DNA of 64,000 bases. It comes from Acanthochromis polyacanthus (lineage: Eukaryota > Chordata > Actinopteri > Pomacentridae). A model generated the notes under the pieces. That model did not search any database. It was not told the origin of the DNA and saw only the letters and a program-made list of their open reading frames with translations. Below, in pieces: positions 13,322-23,362 of this stretch. Numbering within the stretch: position 1 is the stretch's first letter; every line of letters starts with the position of its first letter. The position numbers were made by a program, and so were the translations under genes. Location: the NCBI RefSeq assembly GCF_021347895.1, contig NC_067113.1, forward strand, positions 5,004,251 through 5,068,250. Reading direction: 5' to 3'.

Positions 13322-14471
13322 GTTGTCTTATGTACACTGTGACCCACATAATCATTAGATAGAGTACACAAACCTATGATTAAACAAATAACTCACATAT
13401 TTTTGGTAACTGACATGTTCTATCGTGTTATACACTTTGATTGTGTTAAAAGTAGTGTCCTGGATTATGACAGAGTAAACAGATCGTTTTTTTCTTGCGC
13501 GCTTTAGTATTTTTAATTCACTATCTGATCAGCTCTCATCTCCCATCCGGAGCCCACAGGGAGGGGGGAGTCCTCCAGAGTCAAACTCGCGCTTAAACTT
13601 CTAGGCTCCCGCCTCCTCTGGCCAAAAACTATAAGAGGCTTCACGCTTCTTTGTTCGCTCTCTTACGACTCTTTCGACTCTCACGTCCTTACTTCTTTTA
13701 TAAGAATTACTTTAAGCGAATCTTCTTTTCTCTTTAGGCGCGCCCTTCTTTATCTTCCTCTCCAAACTTACTCATTACGGTTATAGAGGCTGGCCCTCGG
13801 TTAACCACAACTTCTTATTCAATTTTTCTTTTTGTTCAGAATAGATATTTTTGCTCATCTCCAACAACCAGATCTACAATTTTTTTTATCTGCGATTTAT
13901 TTTTGATAGGAACCAATTCGATTTTGTTCCGTCGTTTTTATCCTTCCCGCTGAAGAGTTCCAGTCTGTTCGGCCCTCAGCTACACTGACCGGCAGAAATA
14001 GAACGTGAGCCTTCAGCCTCCAAATAATTATTTTTGACAAAATCAACCCAGAAGGACGCAGGCTGTTCCAGCCCTCGCCACCGCCAGCTGACCACCAGAC
14101 GAACCGGGTCAAGCCAGACCCCCTAGGACACGCGAGGTTCGAAGTAGACAGGACGACGAAGCGTTGCCATAGGAGCCAAATAGCGCAGCTCCCGAGCCGA
14201 CTCTCGGAACCAACGAGGGCCGTTGCCACAGCAACCCGTCCCAGCCTCTGAGCTCCGGGTGATCCCTCTTCTCCAACGCAAAGTAAGACCAGCTGACGTG
14301 TGATCTAAGCTAATGGTTGATGTCAAAAATAATAGCTTGATTTAATATTAATCACTCCGTTTAATCACTTACCGTCGTTCATATTCCAAATTATTAAACT
14401 CCTCGATATTTTTACCGCGGTCTGATTACTCAGTGCCATAATCTCAGATTAGAAATGCAAACATAAATAAC

Positions 14472-14552
<81 letters not shown>

Positions 14553-14830
14553 ATTTATTCATTCCATATTTGTCACTGTATTAATCCCTGTGTTTTTCAT
14601 TATATTGGTTAATAAATATCTTTCATTTAGACCAAAATTTTGTGTTTATATGTGTTGACTGGGGTCAATGTTTTCGAGGATTCTCGACATTCAGATATTA
14701 GACTGATTAACTAATCAAAATTTTTCAATCCATTAATAATATTTTTATTAAGATTGATTAATAATTTCCCGGTAGATTAAACTCCGGGTGGTGCCCCGAT
14801 TAATGAAACTACAATCAACGAGTGCATACT
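13322..14830 (+). mobile_element. Retroviral-type LTR, plus strand
   Basis: Possible start TGTTGTCTTATG. A TATA-like ACTATAAGA near 13628 is followed by a pyrimidine-rich CTCTTACGACTCTTTCGAC region, a donor-like AAAGTAAGA near 14280, a long (CA)n tract and AATAAA near 14611. A TGGTGCCCCG block near 14787 sits where a primer binding site would be expected. From 14347 to 14830 it aligns with 52266-52650, and with the minus-strand copy at 1-1357. No gag, pol or env frame follows, and the next sequence is an exon of the CACTA-like second gene, so this is a solo or truncated LTR. Placement of the ends is uncertain; an LTR with attached leader would also fit. Confidence 0.5.
14474..14552 (+). repeat. 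(CA)n microsatellite inside the LTR
   Basis: About 79 bp of uninterrupted CA repeats. Both related LTR copies carry short CA/TG-rich tracts at the same place (about 123-140 on the minus strand; 52392-52430), so the tract probably grew from an ancestral short CA run in the LTR. Confidence 0.95.
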
Positions 14831-14903
14831 TATTAAATTAATGTTTAATAAGGCAATATCGCTACATATGTGTAGGTGTATTTTCTGTTTTTGTTGTTCC
14901 CAG

Positions 14904-15116
14904 TTGCTGAACGGTACATGCTCCATCTGCTTGAATATCAGAAACAGCAGCTAAACCAACTAATGGCTATGGTCAACTCTCTGCCTGGGAGAACAAACAA
15001 TGAATGTCCTTCTGAACTGCCCGAAGATATTCAGTTTCCCTTTGCCTCAGTTGGTGAAGTGCGAAACTTTGAAGATTGGCTGAAGGATCCTCACAATCGC
15101 TCAGAGGAAGAACCTG
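14904..15116 (+). pseudogene. CACTA-like second gene, internal exon
   Basis: After a TTCCCAG acceptor (ending 14903) the frame reads AERYMLHLLEYQKQQLNQL, a short coiled-coil-like helix, then ELPEDIQFPFASVGEVRNFE and DWLKDP. This is the pattern I associate with the start of DUF4806-type domains (a 'LPEGIxFPxxxxEE' turn followed by a helix). The natural donor would be CCTG|GTATGA, but the 1.7-kb element at 15118-16817 has inserted exactly there. The donor now lies beyond the insertion at about 16820, leaving the exon without its own splice site. Confidence 0.55.
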
Positions 15117-15496
15117 GGGGGTATTCCACGAAGCTGGCTTAGGTCTAAGCCTGGCTTATTTCGGTCAGCTTCGCCAACTTTAGTGACAGTTTTGTTCCAC
15201 CAACAAGGCTTAGGGCTCGCCTGGCTTGGTAACCATGGTAACTCAGCCAGAGCGACAAGCCTGGTCCGGGGCAGGCTAACAGTCAAGCTTACTTCAGCCC
15301 CATGTCAGAGAAGGTTCTGACGAGCTTCAGAAAGATGCCTGTGAACCGCATGTTACACATGAAATTCATCTTGATCTGTAATCAATGATGTTCTTGTTCG
15401 GTGACATACATTGAGACCTTTTTTAAATAACGCCGGAATAACCGTGAATCAAACTATTTCATATTACACTACACATTTTGTCACAGTGTGCAACTG

Positions 15497-15570
15497 TGGA
15501 TCAGTGGTTAAAGCGCAGTTAAGTAGATTAAATCTGGTTTTACTTTTCATTGCGCCATGGGTTCGAATCC
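15497..15570 (+). promoter_or_regulatory. tRNA-like Pol III A/B box pair
   Basis: TGGATCAGTGG at 15497-15507 is close to an A box. GGTTCGAATCC at 15560-15570 is a perfect B box, 63 bases downstream. The T-arm does not fold cleanly, so this is probably a tRNA-derived SINE fragment rather than a tRNA gene. Confidence 0.45.
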
Positions 15571-16113
15571 ACCAGCGGTAAATACTTGGAAATATCTGAT
15601 TTTCTTTCTTCTTTCACCCTCAAAGTGCAGTCAACACATAAAAGGAATAGGTACGGATTGTCTTAAAATAAGCAGGACACAACAGCCACAGTTTTCCATA
15701 AAGAATACCTTCCTTTTACCAGCGGTCCAATCATGATGATAATCCAACGGTGATGCCAAATGATGAGATAACTATTTTGTGTACAAGCTCATTTGTGTCT
15801 TCTCCCTTATTTAAATGTAGGGCACAGCAGCACTATCATCTCTAATAAAAATGACATCTCCTCTATAGACCTACATGTTTTTTTCTGCTTCTTTATTCAA
15901 AGTTTGAGTGTTTGATGAAACATCTCCACATGAAGTTGCCCCTTTATTCCCCAAAGTATTCCTACTTTGGTTTTAGGTGTTACCTGCTGCTTTATTCATC
16001 TATGGTGGCTATATATTTGTCAAATCAAGAACATGAATTAGGCCTACCAGAGTAAAAAGTGAAAACCACCATCACATTACACAAAACCAGCCTATGTTGT
16101 AGCCTCTTTCTGT

Positions 16114-16150
<37 letters not shown>

Positions 16151-16432
16151 CACACACATATATATACACATATAAATATGTATATGTTTATACACACATA
16201 AAAAAATGTCTTCAATGGGTTTTGAAAAGCTTTATTTCATCAAGATTGATCTTCTCTGGGCCACAGTAGTGTGACAAACTTCAGGGTGAGGAAAAAAAAA
16301 AAAAGTCATCAACCACTGCAGTTGTGGGTTATCCCTAATCAGTGTCAAAAACTTGCCCTCTGAAAATTAAATTTTCAGACGTGTGCGTGTGTACGCTCAG
16401 ACTAAGTGCTTCATTAAAAAGAAAATAAACAC

Positions 16433-16663
16433 TTACGCATTTAAACGGTCAGCAATGCTTTGCCAGGCAGCGTCTCGAGCTTTATTTATCGCAACCGTGT
16501 TGCCTTTTCTTGTGATAATCTCCCTGTAGTCCTCGTACAACTCCGTGAGAAGTTTCTGCTCCGCCGAAGAGAAAGTCTCCACTCTGTTTTTAGACTTAAT
16601 ATCATCATTTGGACGATCGACACGTCGGGGCTTTTTATCTCCCCCGGACGTGCGCTCAGCCAC
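16433..16663 (-). pseudogene. Myb/SANT-like DNA-binding N-terminus (Harbinger partner)
   Basis: An open stretch of about 76 codons: basic start (GGDKKPRRVDRP), then RVETFSSAEQKLLTELYEDY, NTVAINKARDAAWQSIADRL. This is the helix pattern of the Myb/SANT-like domains found in fish Harbinger partner proteins (E-Q-x-L-x-x-L and a W-x-x-I-A-x-x-L third helix). The codon expected to be ATG is GTG, and the frame ends at a donor-like site near 16433 with no second exon found. It is a remnant, probably of the first exon, and would bind the inverted repeats if it were expressed. Confidence 0.45.
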
Positions 16664-17076
16664 AGCTTGGTTCAGCCTGGCTTGAATAAGCGTCTCTGAA
16701 AAACAGCTGAGCCTCGTTCGTGGAACTACTTGCAGCCGAGATTAAAGTTGCCACTTATTCAAGCGACGCTTACCGGCATAAGCCCAGCCTGTTTTAGCCA
16801 GCTTTGTGGAATACCCCCCTGGTATGAATTTATTTGGACTTGTATTTTGTATATAGACAGGAATAGCATGATGGGTCAGACATTGGACACGGCCTTCCTA
16901 CTTCCTGTGATCTGTGCATTTGCTTTCAGGTTTTTTTATTTACGAATCACTTTTAAAATTGTCGTAAGTTTGGGTGATAGAAGTAACATTTTATATATGT
17001 TTATTTCCCCTCTTCTAAAGCACTTTGTGTGCTTCTTTTTCATTTTTTTATAATTATGTCTTTTTTATTTTTTCAG

Positions 17077-17714
17077 ATTGCTTCTTTGGCCTGCATTGGG
17101 GGAAAGGATACAAAGTGGCTTAGCTGGAACATTCTTTCACACATCTACTCTAAACATTTGACCCTCCAAATTTGTTGGAAGGGAACGACAGGCAAGCTTT
17201 CATTTAAGCAGATGGAAGCAACAACAACAATGATTCGCCGTAAGTATGAAAGTCACTTAAATGACCAGAATTTATAAAAGAATCATTTAAAGGTAGAGTG
17301 TGTGATTTTTCTTTGATGTTTATCAAAAGACTTTCCACAGGCTTCAAAGCATGTGGAAAAAAGTAGTGGAATTTACGGTACATTGTAAGAAGCGGTATTA
17401 GTAAGTACTTTTGCTTTGTGTGTTTATATACAGGTGCTGTACGCAAAAATCATATGGCAAAGCAATCAACAGATGTCGACATTGTCAACTTCCCCTGTGA
17501 GTGTTGTCCGAGCCCAAATGGAACCACTTCATTATATGTTTGCCAGAGTCGTGCACAGGTAAGGATTGAGGGTATAAAATGTTTTCAGTTTTCATGGTTT
17601 GTGCTGAAATTAAGTGTTTTTAAAACATTCAAGTTTAGAAAACTTACAAGATTTTGCTTTCCCAGGTCCAGGGCCCTGAACAAGAGGCTGAGGAGGACTA
17701 AGGAAGGACTGTGA
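17077..17714 (+). pseudogene. CACTA-like second gene, 3' exons (DUF4806-like)
   Basis: Exon 17077-17239 (acceptor TTTCAG, donor CC|GTAAGT) encodes IASLACIGGKDTKWLSWNIL and, further on, KLSFKQMEATTTMIRRK. Exon 17434-17496 encodes AVRKNHMAKQSTDVDIVN. A last short piece at about 17666 reads RALNKRLRRTKEGL before a stop. The order 'GGKD...helix...G-K-x-x-F...VRKN...TD-x-x-V' is what I recall of DUF4806 domains linked to animal EnSpm-like transposases. An AATAAA at 18564, past the 7-bp-TSD element, could be its poly(A) signal. The gene is broken by three insertions and at least one frameshift. Confidence 0.5.
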
Positions 17715-17889
17715 TGATCCTTTTTTTTTTTCTTTTCTTTTCATAATTTAAATGTGCATACTGTTGTTGGAAAGTCATAAAACACAAAGGTTACAAAAAA
17801 GAAAATTTCCTTAAAGTACAGTTTATAATTTTGAATTCTGTTGTTGCTTTGAGTTCAACATTTTGGCAAATTGGCCCATTGCCATAATC

Positions 17890-18441
17890 CAACCCGGTCT
17901 CACGGGGATTCGTGAAACTGTCACGTAAATTTTTGTTTCGGTTTCGTGCGCACCAACACGATTTCGTCATGTTTTTCGTGCCGCTCACCACGAAATGTTT
18001 TTCGCTGTGGTAATCACATCTGAAAGTGGTTTATACCGGCGGATTCATGACGATCTAAGCTGTCCATCGGCGTATACTGCTTGTGTGTTCGCGTTTGCGG
18101 CCGTCGGACATTCTTGAAATTCCTATGCAAATTGGTAAGTGTACCACCGGGTTATGGTTAGGTTATGGTTAGATTATCATTAGGTTATGGTTAGGGTTAT
18201 GGTTAGTGACGATGTCATGCAAAATATAGCGTTGGATTCGCCACGGTTTTACTTTAAAAATATAATATACCCATTCGTTTGAAATACGTTCTGAGTGGCA
18301 CGAAAAGTCCGCCGTTTAAAATACATTGGTGTGCATTTCGTGGTGAGTGGCACGAAAAACATGACGAAATCGTGTTGGTGCGCACGAAACCGAAACAAAA
18401 AATTACGTGACAGTTTCACGAATCCTCGCGAGATCGGGCTG
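17890..18441 (+). mobile_element. 7-bp-TSD miniature element, copy A
   Basis: The element is 552 bp. Both ends carry the same long inverted repeat (CAACCCGGTCTCACGGGGAT at the left; the right end begins, complemented, CAGCCCGATCTCGCGAGGAT), extending more than 100 bp with high identity. The flanking 7-bp direct repeat CATAATC is perfect (17883-17889 and 18442-18448). Copy B at 26189 has the same structure. The interior contains a stretch of GGTTAT/GGTTAG/GGGTTA units and a ~110-bp core shared with the TTAA-type family. No coding sequence, so non-autonomous. A 7-bp duplication fits P-like or Dada-like elements, but I do not recognise the superfamily. Confidence 0.88.
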
Positions 18442-18563
18442 CATAATCACTAGTCTCCCTGAACTATTTTTTTTAAGTACTGTGGCTTAATGCTATAAAA
18501 GAGTACAGTTGATGGTTTACTTGCTGTTGTAAAAACACAAACCAGGTTCTGGTTCTTGAAGTC

Positions 18564-18569
18564 AATAAA
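18564..18569 (+). terminator. Candidate poly(A) signal
   Basis: AATAAA within 'gtcaataaagagccctgc' downstream of the last CACTA-like exon. It could serve the second gene of that element. The evidence is the hexamer and its position only. Confidence 0.3.
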
Positions 18570-18719
18570 GAGCCCTGCTTGTTGAAAGGAAAACATTGTG
18601 ATTGTTTTATTACTCATAGACTAAATGTGATTAGCCATTAAAACACATTAGTGTAATAATATCTAACAATTAATTGCCAACACTTTTTCACTTTTTACAA
18701 GAGCTTTAGTTCAAATATG

Positions 18720-18981
18720 TACCTAATCTGCCCTGGATCTGGACCACATCTGTACCAGATCCGCGCCAGATATGGGCTGTAAACAGTAGGTTTTTTGCGG
18801 ATCCGTGCCAGATCTGGCCCAGATCTGTTCCGGAATTGTAAAGCAGATCCGTGCCAGATCTGGGCCAGGGTGCAAAAACTATCTGGGGCGGATCCGTTTT
18901 AAGGATTGAAACCGGATGTTGGACTACATCTGGCGCAGATCCGGCCCAGATCCATTTGCTATCTGGGTATTTTCTACAGTG
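18720..18981 (-). repeat. CCAGATCTGG-like subterminal array ending in CACTG
   Basis: More than ten imperfect, partly palindromic units of the type CCAGATCTGG / GCCAGATCCG lie in about 250 bp. On the minus strand the outer end reads CACTGTAGAAAATACCCAGA starting at 18981. A CACTR terminus followed by short subterminal repeats is the classic end of CACTA/EnSpm elements, and it lies downstream of the two CACTA-like genes in the expected place. The matching left end was not found. The minus-strand open frame across the array (repeated GTDL) is a by-product of the repeats. Confidence 0.55.
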
Positions 18982-19540
18982 AAAGCATTGTACATAAGGG
19001 CTTGCCCTGAGTTTTCCAATGTAAAATAGGTGAAATAAAAATAACACTCTTAGTTACCTTGTTATCCGACAGCAATTGAAAATCCTCCCATGCACAGGAC
19101 CTTTTTCCAGTTGGCTCCTGCTGTGGCTCCATCTATCTAGCTATATCTAGCTAGCTTATCGGTCTCTCTCTATGTATACATATATATCTATCCATCTCTA
19201 ACGTAAATGAGGACTATCTATCTATCTCTGAAATACACAATTAACTCTCAAAGCAACTAACGGCAACAACAACAACAAAACCAACCTACTCTGCGAAAAA
19301 AAATTCAAATGAATGACGCTAAATAGGGATCTCCTATCCCGGAACACTCTCGATCCCGCCAAGTGATTCACGTGACAAACTGAACCAATCAGGTGATTCG
19401 AAGCAGTTGAGTGCTTAGAATGTCGCTGAAGCGATTCAAACGTCACGAGTCACGTGACCAAACCACGCTTCGGCACAGTGGTTCGATACATTTGCTTCAT
19501 GGGCTATCGCGCATGTGTCGAAGCCTCGGGTATCAAAAGA
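18982..19540. other. Spacer with hAT-promoter-like CACGTGA motifs
   Basis: No gene. A run of CTAT(C)-type simple repeats at about 19128-19220 is followed, at 19340-19540, by several CACGTGA/TCACGTG motifs and an 'accaatcaggtgattcg' block. Read on the minus strand, these resemble the promoter region of hAT-B (22450-22600). This may be the terminal part of a further hAT copy. Confidence 0.35.
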
Positions 19541-22400
19541 CCATCACGAGTGATGGGATGATGATGCCTCAAGGAGTGTATTGACACACTACCCAAACTG
19601 TGTTGGCCACTCAATAGTGACCTCTGCAGTAGTTCTAAAATCATTGCAATTAAGCACAATGAAAATATGATGGAAAAACTCACATGCTGCAAACCCAAAA
19701 TCAACCTGTGAAATAATATTTAGTCTTTATTTAATTGCTAGTCTTTTACTGAAAATGTGATCTCATCATTGTATAATTTCATTTGCTCAATTTGTTCGTT
19801 GAGTTAAGTTGTTTATGAGAAGAGTTTTAAATTTGCTAAATACCTTGTTTGTGTAAATGCTAAAATGAGTTGATATGTAAAATATAGCAAACTTGTCCAT
19901 AATAAAATGCAGAGTTCCAATTGTTAACTTATGTATGGATTTTTTTAACTTAAGTGTTCAATCATACGAAATAACAGATTAAAAATGGATTCATTCATAC
20001 ATTTTTATTGAGGAACAAAAGTTTTTGTAGTGTCTTTGCTCCAAGGCAATTTCTCTTCTTGGACACCAGTTCCTCTGCCTTAGAAAAAACTCACAGGGTA
20101 CAGATGAGGATGGGGTGCATAAAAAATTTAAGTGCGAGTTGATACAGGTGTGGATATGCTTTGTGGTTATTTTTCCAATATTGCAACGGATCTTGGGTTC
20201 TGGGTGTGTTGGTTTCAGCCAGGTAGCGTTGGACTTCAACAATGAAATCGGCTGGAGGATTCGAGGTCGAGTTGTTCTCAACCTCCATATCCAGAAGTTT
20301 CCAGAGATTGTGCCCTAACAAATATTTTAGAAATAATTCTTTGTTAGTCAGTTTATTATCACATGACAAACTGCAACAGAAATATACAAATAAACACAAA
20401 AAATGTGTTTTCATACCTGAACTGGGTTCTGATCCATGTGAAGAGCTAGGCTCTTCTCCTGCTGGGTCAGGCTCATGGCTCCTTATTTCAGCAGCACACT
20501 CCAACTTCAGTCTGTTGACAGCTTCAGTTGCTTTTAGTGGACTAAAGAAGCCAACTGTTTTAAACCAGTGTTGCCACTGTCATCACACTGACCGATTCCA
20601 GGTTGCAGATACACTCTGTCGCTTTCTCAGATTTTCAGACAGCTGTTGAGCAGCTGTTTTTGTCACTGGTGAGGCTTGGCGTTGAAGTTCAATGTGGATC
20701 ATTCTCATCAATGGAATAACCTTTGTAGTAACCCTGTCAGCCTGGCCCTGCCTTGCCTTGATAGCTGTTCTGGGCTTCGGGGTCCTTCACACTTGCATGT
20801 GCATGTTTGTTCAGGTCCCACCAACTCCTGTTGAGTTCCACTGTTGAGAAGTGATGGGACCCGCCAGAATGTGCTGAGACTCTCTGCAGAGTCTAAACTC
20901 ACAATAAACCCACTCTCCTTTTCTCTAGTACCTTCTTCTGGCCTATTCCACTCGATACTGACATAACACCCACAACTATGGTGTTCAGTACCGTTTGGTT
21001 ATTTTTTCTTTTGTTTATCCTTTTGTTTGTTCGGTTTTTCTGGGGTTTTTTTGTGTGTGTTTGTTTTTGTTTTATTGATGGGTAATTAATAGTCGGGAAT
21101 AACACAGCATCTGATATTCTTCAGATGTAATAGCACTGCTTGCTAGTCCCTGTCCCTCTCCGTCCTGTTCACCCTTTGTTTCCCTGCACATCACCACTGA
21201 GGTGTAGCACTGCCCTCCCTGGCTCTTAACAGGGATTTGTAATAAAGAAAGTCATCTTCGCTTTCAGGGAGGGCTGGTGATGGTCACATGCATGCACTAA
21301 ATAATAAAGTATTTGGCTGCAAGACTAAAATATACATTAATCTCAAAGTGTTGACACCCCTTCCGTGGAGTTTAACAATGAGAATAAATGCAGACAAAAA
21401 AAAAAAAAGATTTTTTTTTTTTACAAATAAATTCATGGAATGGGCAATACAAATGGTTTGCCGTATTTGCAGCATTTTAGCACATGAATTCATGTTTGCT
21501 GCTGCATCAGTGACAAGACACCTGACCTTGCCTGCTATGCCCCACTCCTCCATGAGGTTCCTTTTAACCATGGCCAAATTTTCTGCAGTGCATCTCTCCA
21601 CATAGTGGCAAGTAACAGCAAGATCTGCCTCCATATTAATGGACGTCCACATAGCAGTTGTTAAACTAATAGCAACGACGCTCTGGAGGTCCTTTTTGGT
21701 TTTCTCCTTTTCCTCCTCATATTCCTGGCTCACCAAGTCCATGATGGCCTAAAAATAACCATACAAATACTTGAATACATTATGAAAATATATATATATA
21801 CATATACACACACACACACATGCTTGGTAGAACATATGAGGGTGCAATAAGCTTCAGGAGCTCCCTGAATCCCTCATTTTCAACAATGGTGAGTGGCTGA
21901 TAGTCTTTGATAATCATGTTGACCACGGCCTCATCCACCGCTTGCTCGTTAGGAACTTGCAAGCCAAATGGAAATATTTTGTTTAAAGCTTGTTAAAGGA
22001 CTGCAATTTATACAAACAATATTACAGGGTCACACAAAGCCTTTTGTGTGTAATAAACTATTTTTAGAAATTCAAATTTCTGACAATTTCAACATACTTG
22101 GGGTACTCACACAAGTATCTGCCAATTCTTCACTGCCATGCCGAGCTCTATAATGCTTCAGCATTGATGAAGTGCTCTTATTGATGTGAAATAGCTCCGT
22201 GGAGCAGAGCAGACACTTCACCTACAATAAAATAAAGTTAATCTATCTGAAAACAATTCAAACCTCTTATAGAAAAGAGTAGAAACATATTTACTCAAAA
22301 AAAAAAAAAACTCACAGTAAACAATGCCCAAAGGAGAAAAAGATTTACCTTATTTGCCATCAAAAGATCAAAATGATTCCAGACCAGGGAAAACTTCTTA
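19541..22400 (-). pseudogene. hAT-A transposase (BED type), broken, minus strand
   Basis: The start codon lies at 33048 on the far side of hAT-B. From there the frame crosses the TSD and continues at 22400 (KKFSLVWNHFDLLMANK), giving the first half of a BED zinc finger. The next exon, about 22230-22090, reads VKCLLCSTELFH...SMLKHYRARHG with C-x2-C and H-x4-H. Then follow IIKDYQPLTIVENEGFRELL (21935-21850), the catalytic part SLTTAMWTSINMEADLAV, EEWGIAGKVRCLVTDAAANM and CIAHSMNLFV (to 21430), KVIPLMRM...LDPRF-like remnants (20735-20560), and the C-terminal dimerisation block (VEVQRYLAETNTPRTQDPLQ, CTPSSSVPCE) near 20290-20080. Frameshifts near 20110 and 20580 and a replaced middle part inactivate it. 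An AGTGATGGG edge at 19541 may be its terminus. Confidence 0.75.
20736..21430. other. Foreign stretch replacing part of hAT-A
   Basis: Compared with the related hAT-B protein, hAT-A lacks about 120 residues between the CIAHSMNL block and the KVIPLM block, and about 690 bp of unrelated DNA stand there instead. It includes an A-rich region near 21020-21060 (read on the minus strand), two AATAAA motifs (20902, 21240) and, next to hAT-A, an A-tailed segment 'atgcagac(A)n' at 21390-21410 that recurs at 62.6 kb. It may hold an LTR or a retroposed sequence; no coding evidence was found. Confidence 0.4.
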
Positions 22401-22534
22401 GTGGAATATAGTGATGGGACAAATGAACCGAGGCATTGAGGTGTGTCTCGAGTAAAAGTGGGCGTGTCAGATGAAGCTTTGCTTCGAGGCTTGGGTCGCT
22501 TCCGGAAAAGTCACGTGACCGATGACAAACGAGG

Positions 22535-22592
22535 CCTCGGTTTGTGCAGATCACGTGATTGGTTCGTTCAACGTATCGCTGTCCCATAAAAG
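22535..22592 (+). promoter_or_regulatory. Candidate hAT-B promoter
   Basis: CACGTGATTGG (an E-box next to an inverted CCAAT box) is followed about 35 bases later by CCCATAAAAGC, a TATA-like motif. A GAGAGA/GAGCGAG-rich leader comes next. The order and distance suit a Pol II core promoter for the hAT-B gene. Confidence 0.4.
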
Positions 22593-23314
22593 CGTTTCGA
22601 ATCTCGCGCCACACTGTGGGCGTTTGTGGAGAGAGGAGTGAGAGCAAGTCAGAGCGAGTTGTAGAGAGGTGTAGTCAGAGCGAGTTATAGTTAGTATTAT
22701 TCAGTAAGTATTATTCAGTAAGTATTATTCGGTGTGAAATACAATAGCAGTAGCTGGAGGAGTAGGAGAAATGTAGGAAGATCAGCAGTTTAGATTATTT
22801 CCCCACTGCAGTGCTTTGATGTGAGACAGTGGGTACGGAAAGTATTCAGACCCCTTGAAATTTTTCACTCTCTGTGTCATTGCAGCCATTTGCCAAAATG
22901 AAAACAGTTCATTTTATTTCTCATTAATGTACACTCAGCACTCCATCTTGACAGAAAAAAAAACAACAGAAATGTAGGAATTTAGGCAAATTTATTAAAA
23001 AAAAAAAACCCTGAAATATCACATGGTCATAAGTATTCAGACCCTTTGCAGCGACATTCATATTTAACTCACATGCTGTCCATTTCTTCTGATCCTCCTC
23101 GAGATGGTTCCGCTTCTTTATTGGAGTCCAGCTGTGTTTAATTAAACTGATTGGACTTGATTAGGAAAGGCACACACCTGTCTATATAAGACCTTATAGC
23201 TCACAGTGCATGTCAGAGCAAATGAGAATCACGAGGTCGAATGAACTGCCCAAGGAGCTCAGAGACAGAATTGTGGCAAGGCCACATCCATGGGAATGGA
23301 TGCAGCTATGCTGT

Positions 23315-23362
23315 GACTCTCGCGAGACTGCCAGTGAGATTTCGGAATACAACATGGCGGTG
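23315..23362 (+). promoter_or_regulatory. Motifs in the LINE 5' UTR
   Basis: CTCGCGAGAC at about 23320 (a TCTCGCGAGA-like box of TATA-less promoters) and ACATGGCGG at about 23352 (a YY1-like core) lie within 80 bases of the LINE start. Internal promoters near the 5' end are needed by L1 elements. Activity is not shown. Confidence 0.35.

Larger units (their letters stand above)
15118..16817 (-). mobile_element. Non-autonomous Harbinger-like element with GGGG ends
   Basis: The ends are inverted repeats: GGGGTATTCCACGAAGCTGG at 15118 and the complement of GGGGTATTCCACAAAGCTGG at 16817. The junctions contain CCTG(G)6 and (C)6TGG, which can be read as a 3-bp TSD (CTG) or a 5-bp TSD (CCTGG). Inside, the minus strand holds a Myb/SANT-like reading frame (16433-16663) like the DNA-binding partner of fish PIF/Harbinger elements, but there is no nuclease gene. 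The element also carries a tRNA-like Pol III box pair at 15497-15570 and a (TA)n tract at about 16118-16146. Superfamily assignment is inference. Confidence 0.7.

Noticed and set aside
13897..14326. Minus-strand open frames over the LTR
   Set aside because: They are antisense to the LTR, with no known domain and no conservation in the other LTR copies.
15497..15570. A true tRNA gene
   Set aside because: The B box is perfect, but the T-arm and acceptor stems do not pair, so it was kept only as a Pol III box pair.
18706..19047. 113-codon minus-strand frame with repeated GTDL
   Set aside because: It follows the CCAGATCTGG repeat array; the amino acid repeats mirror the DNA repeats.
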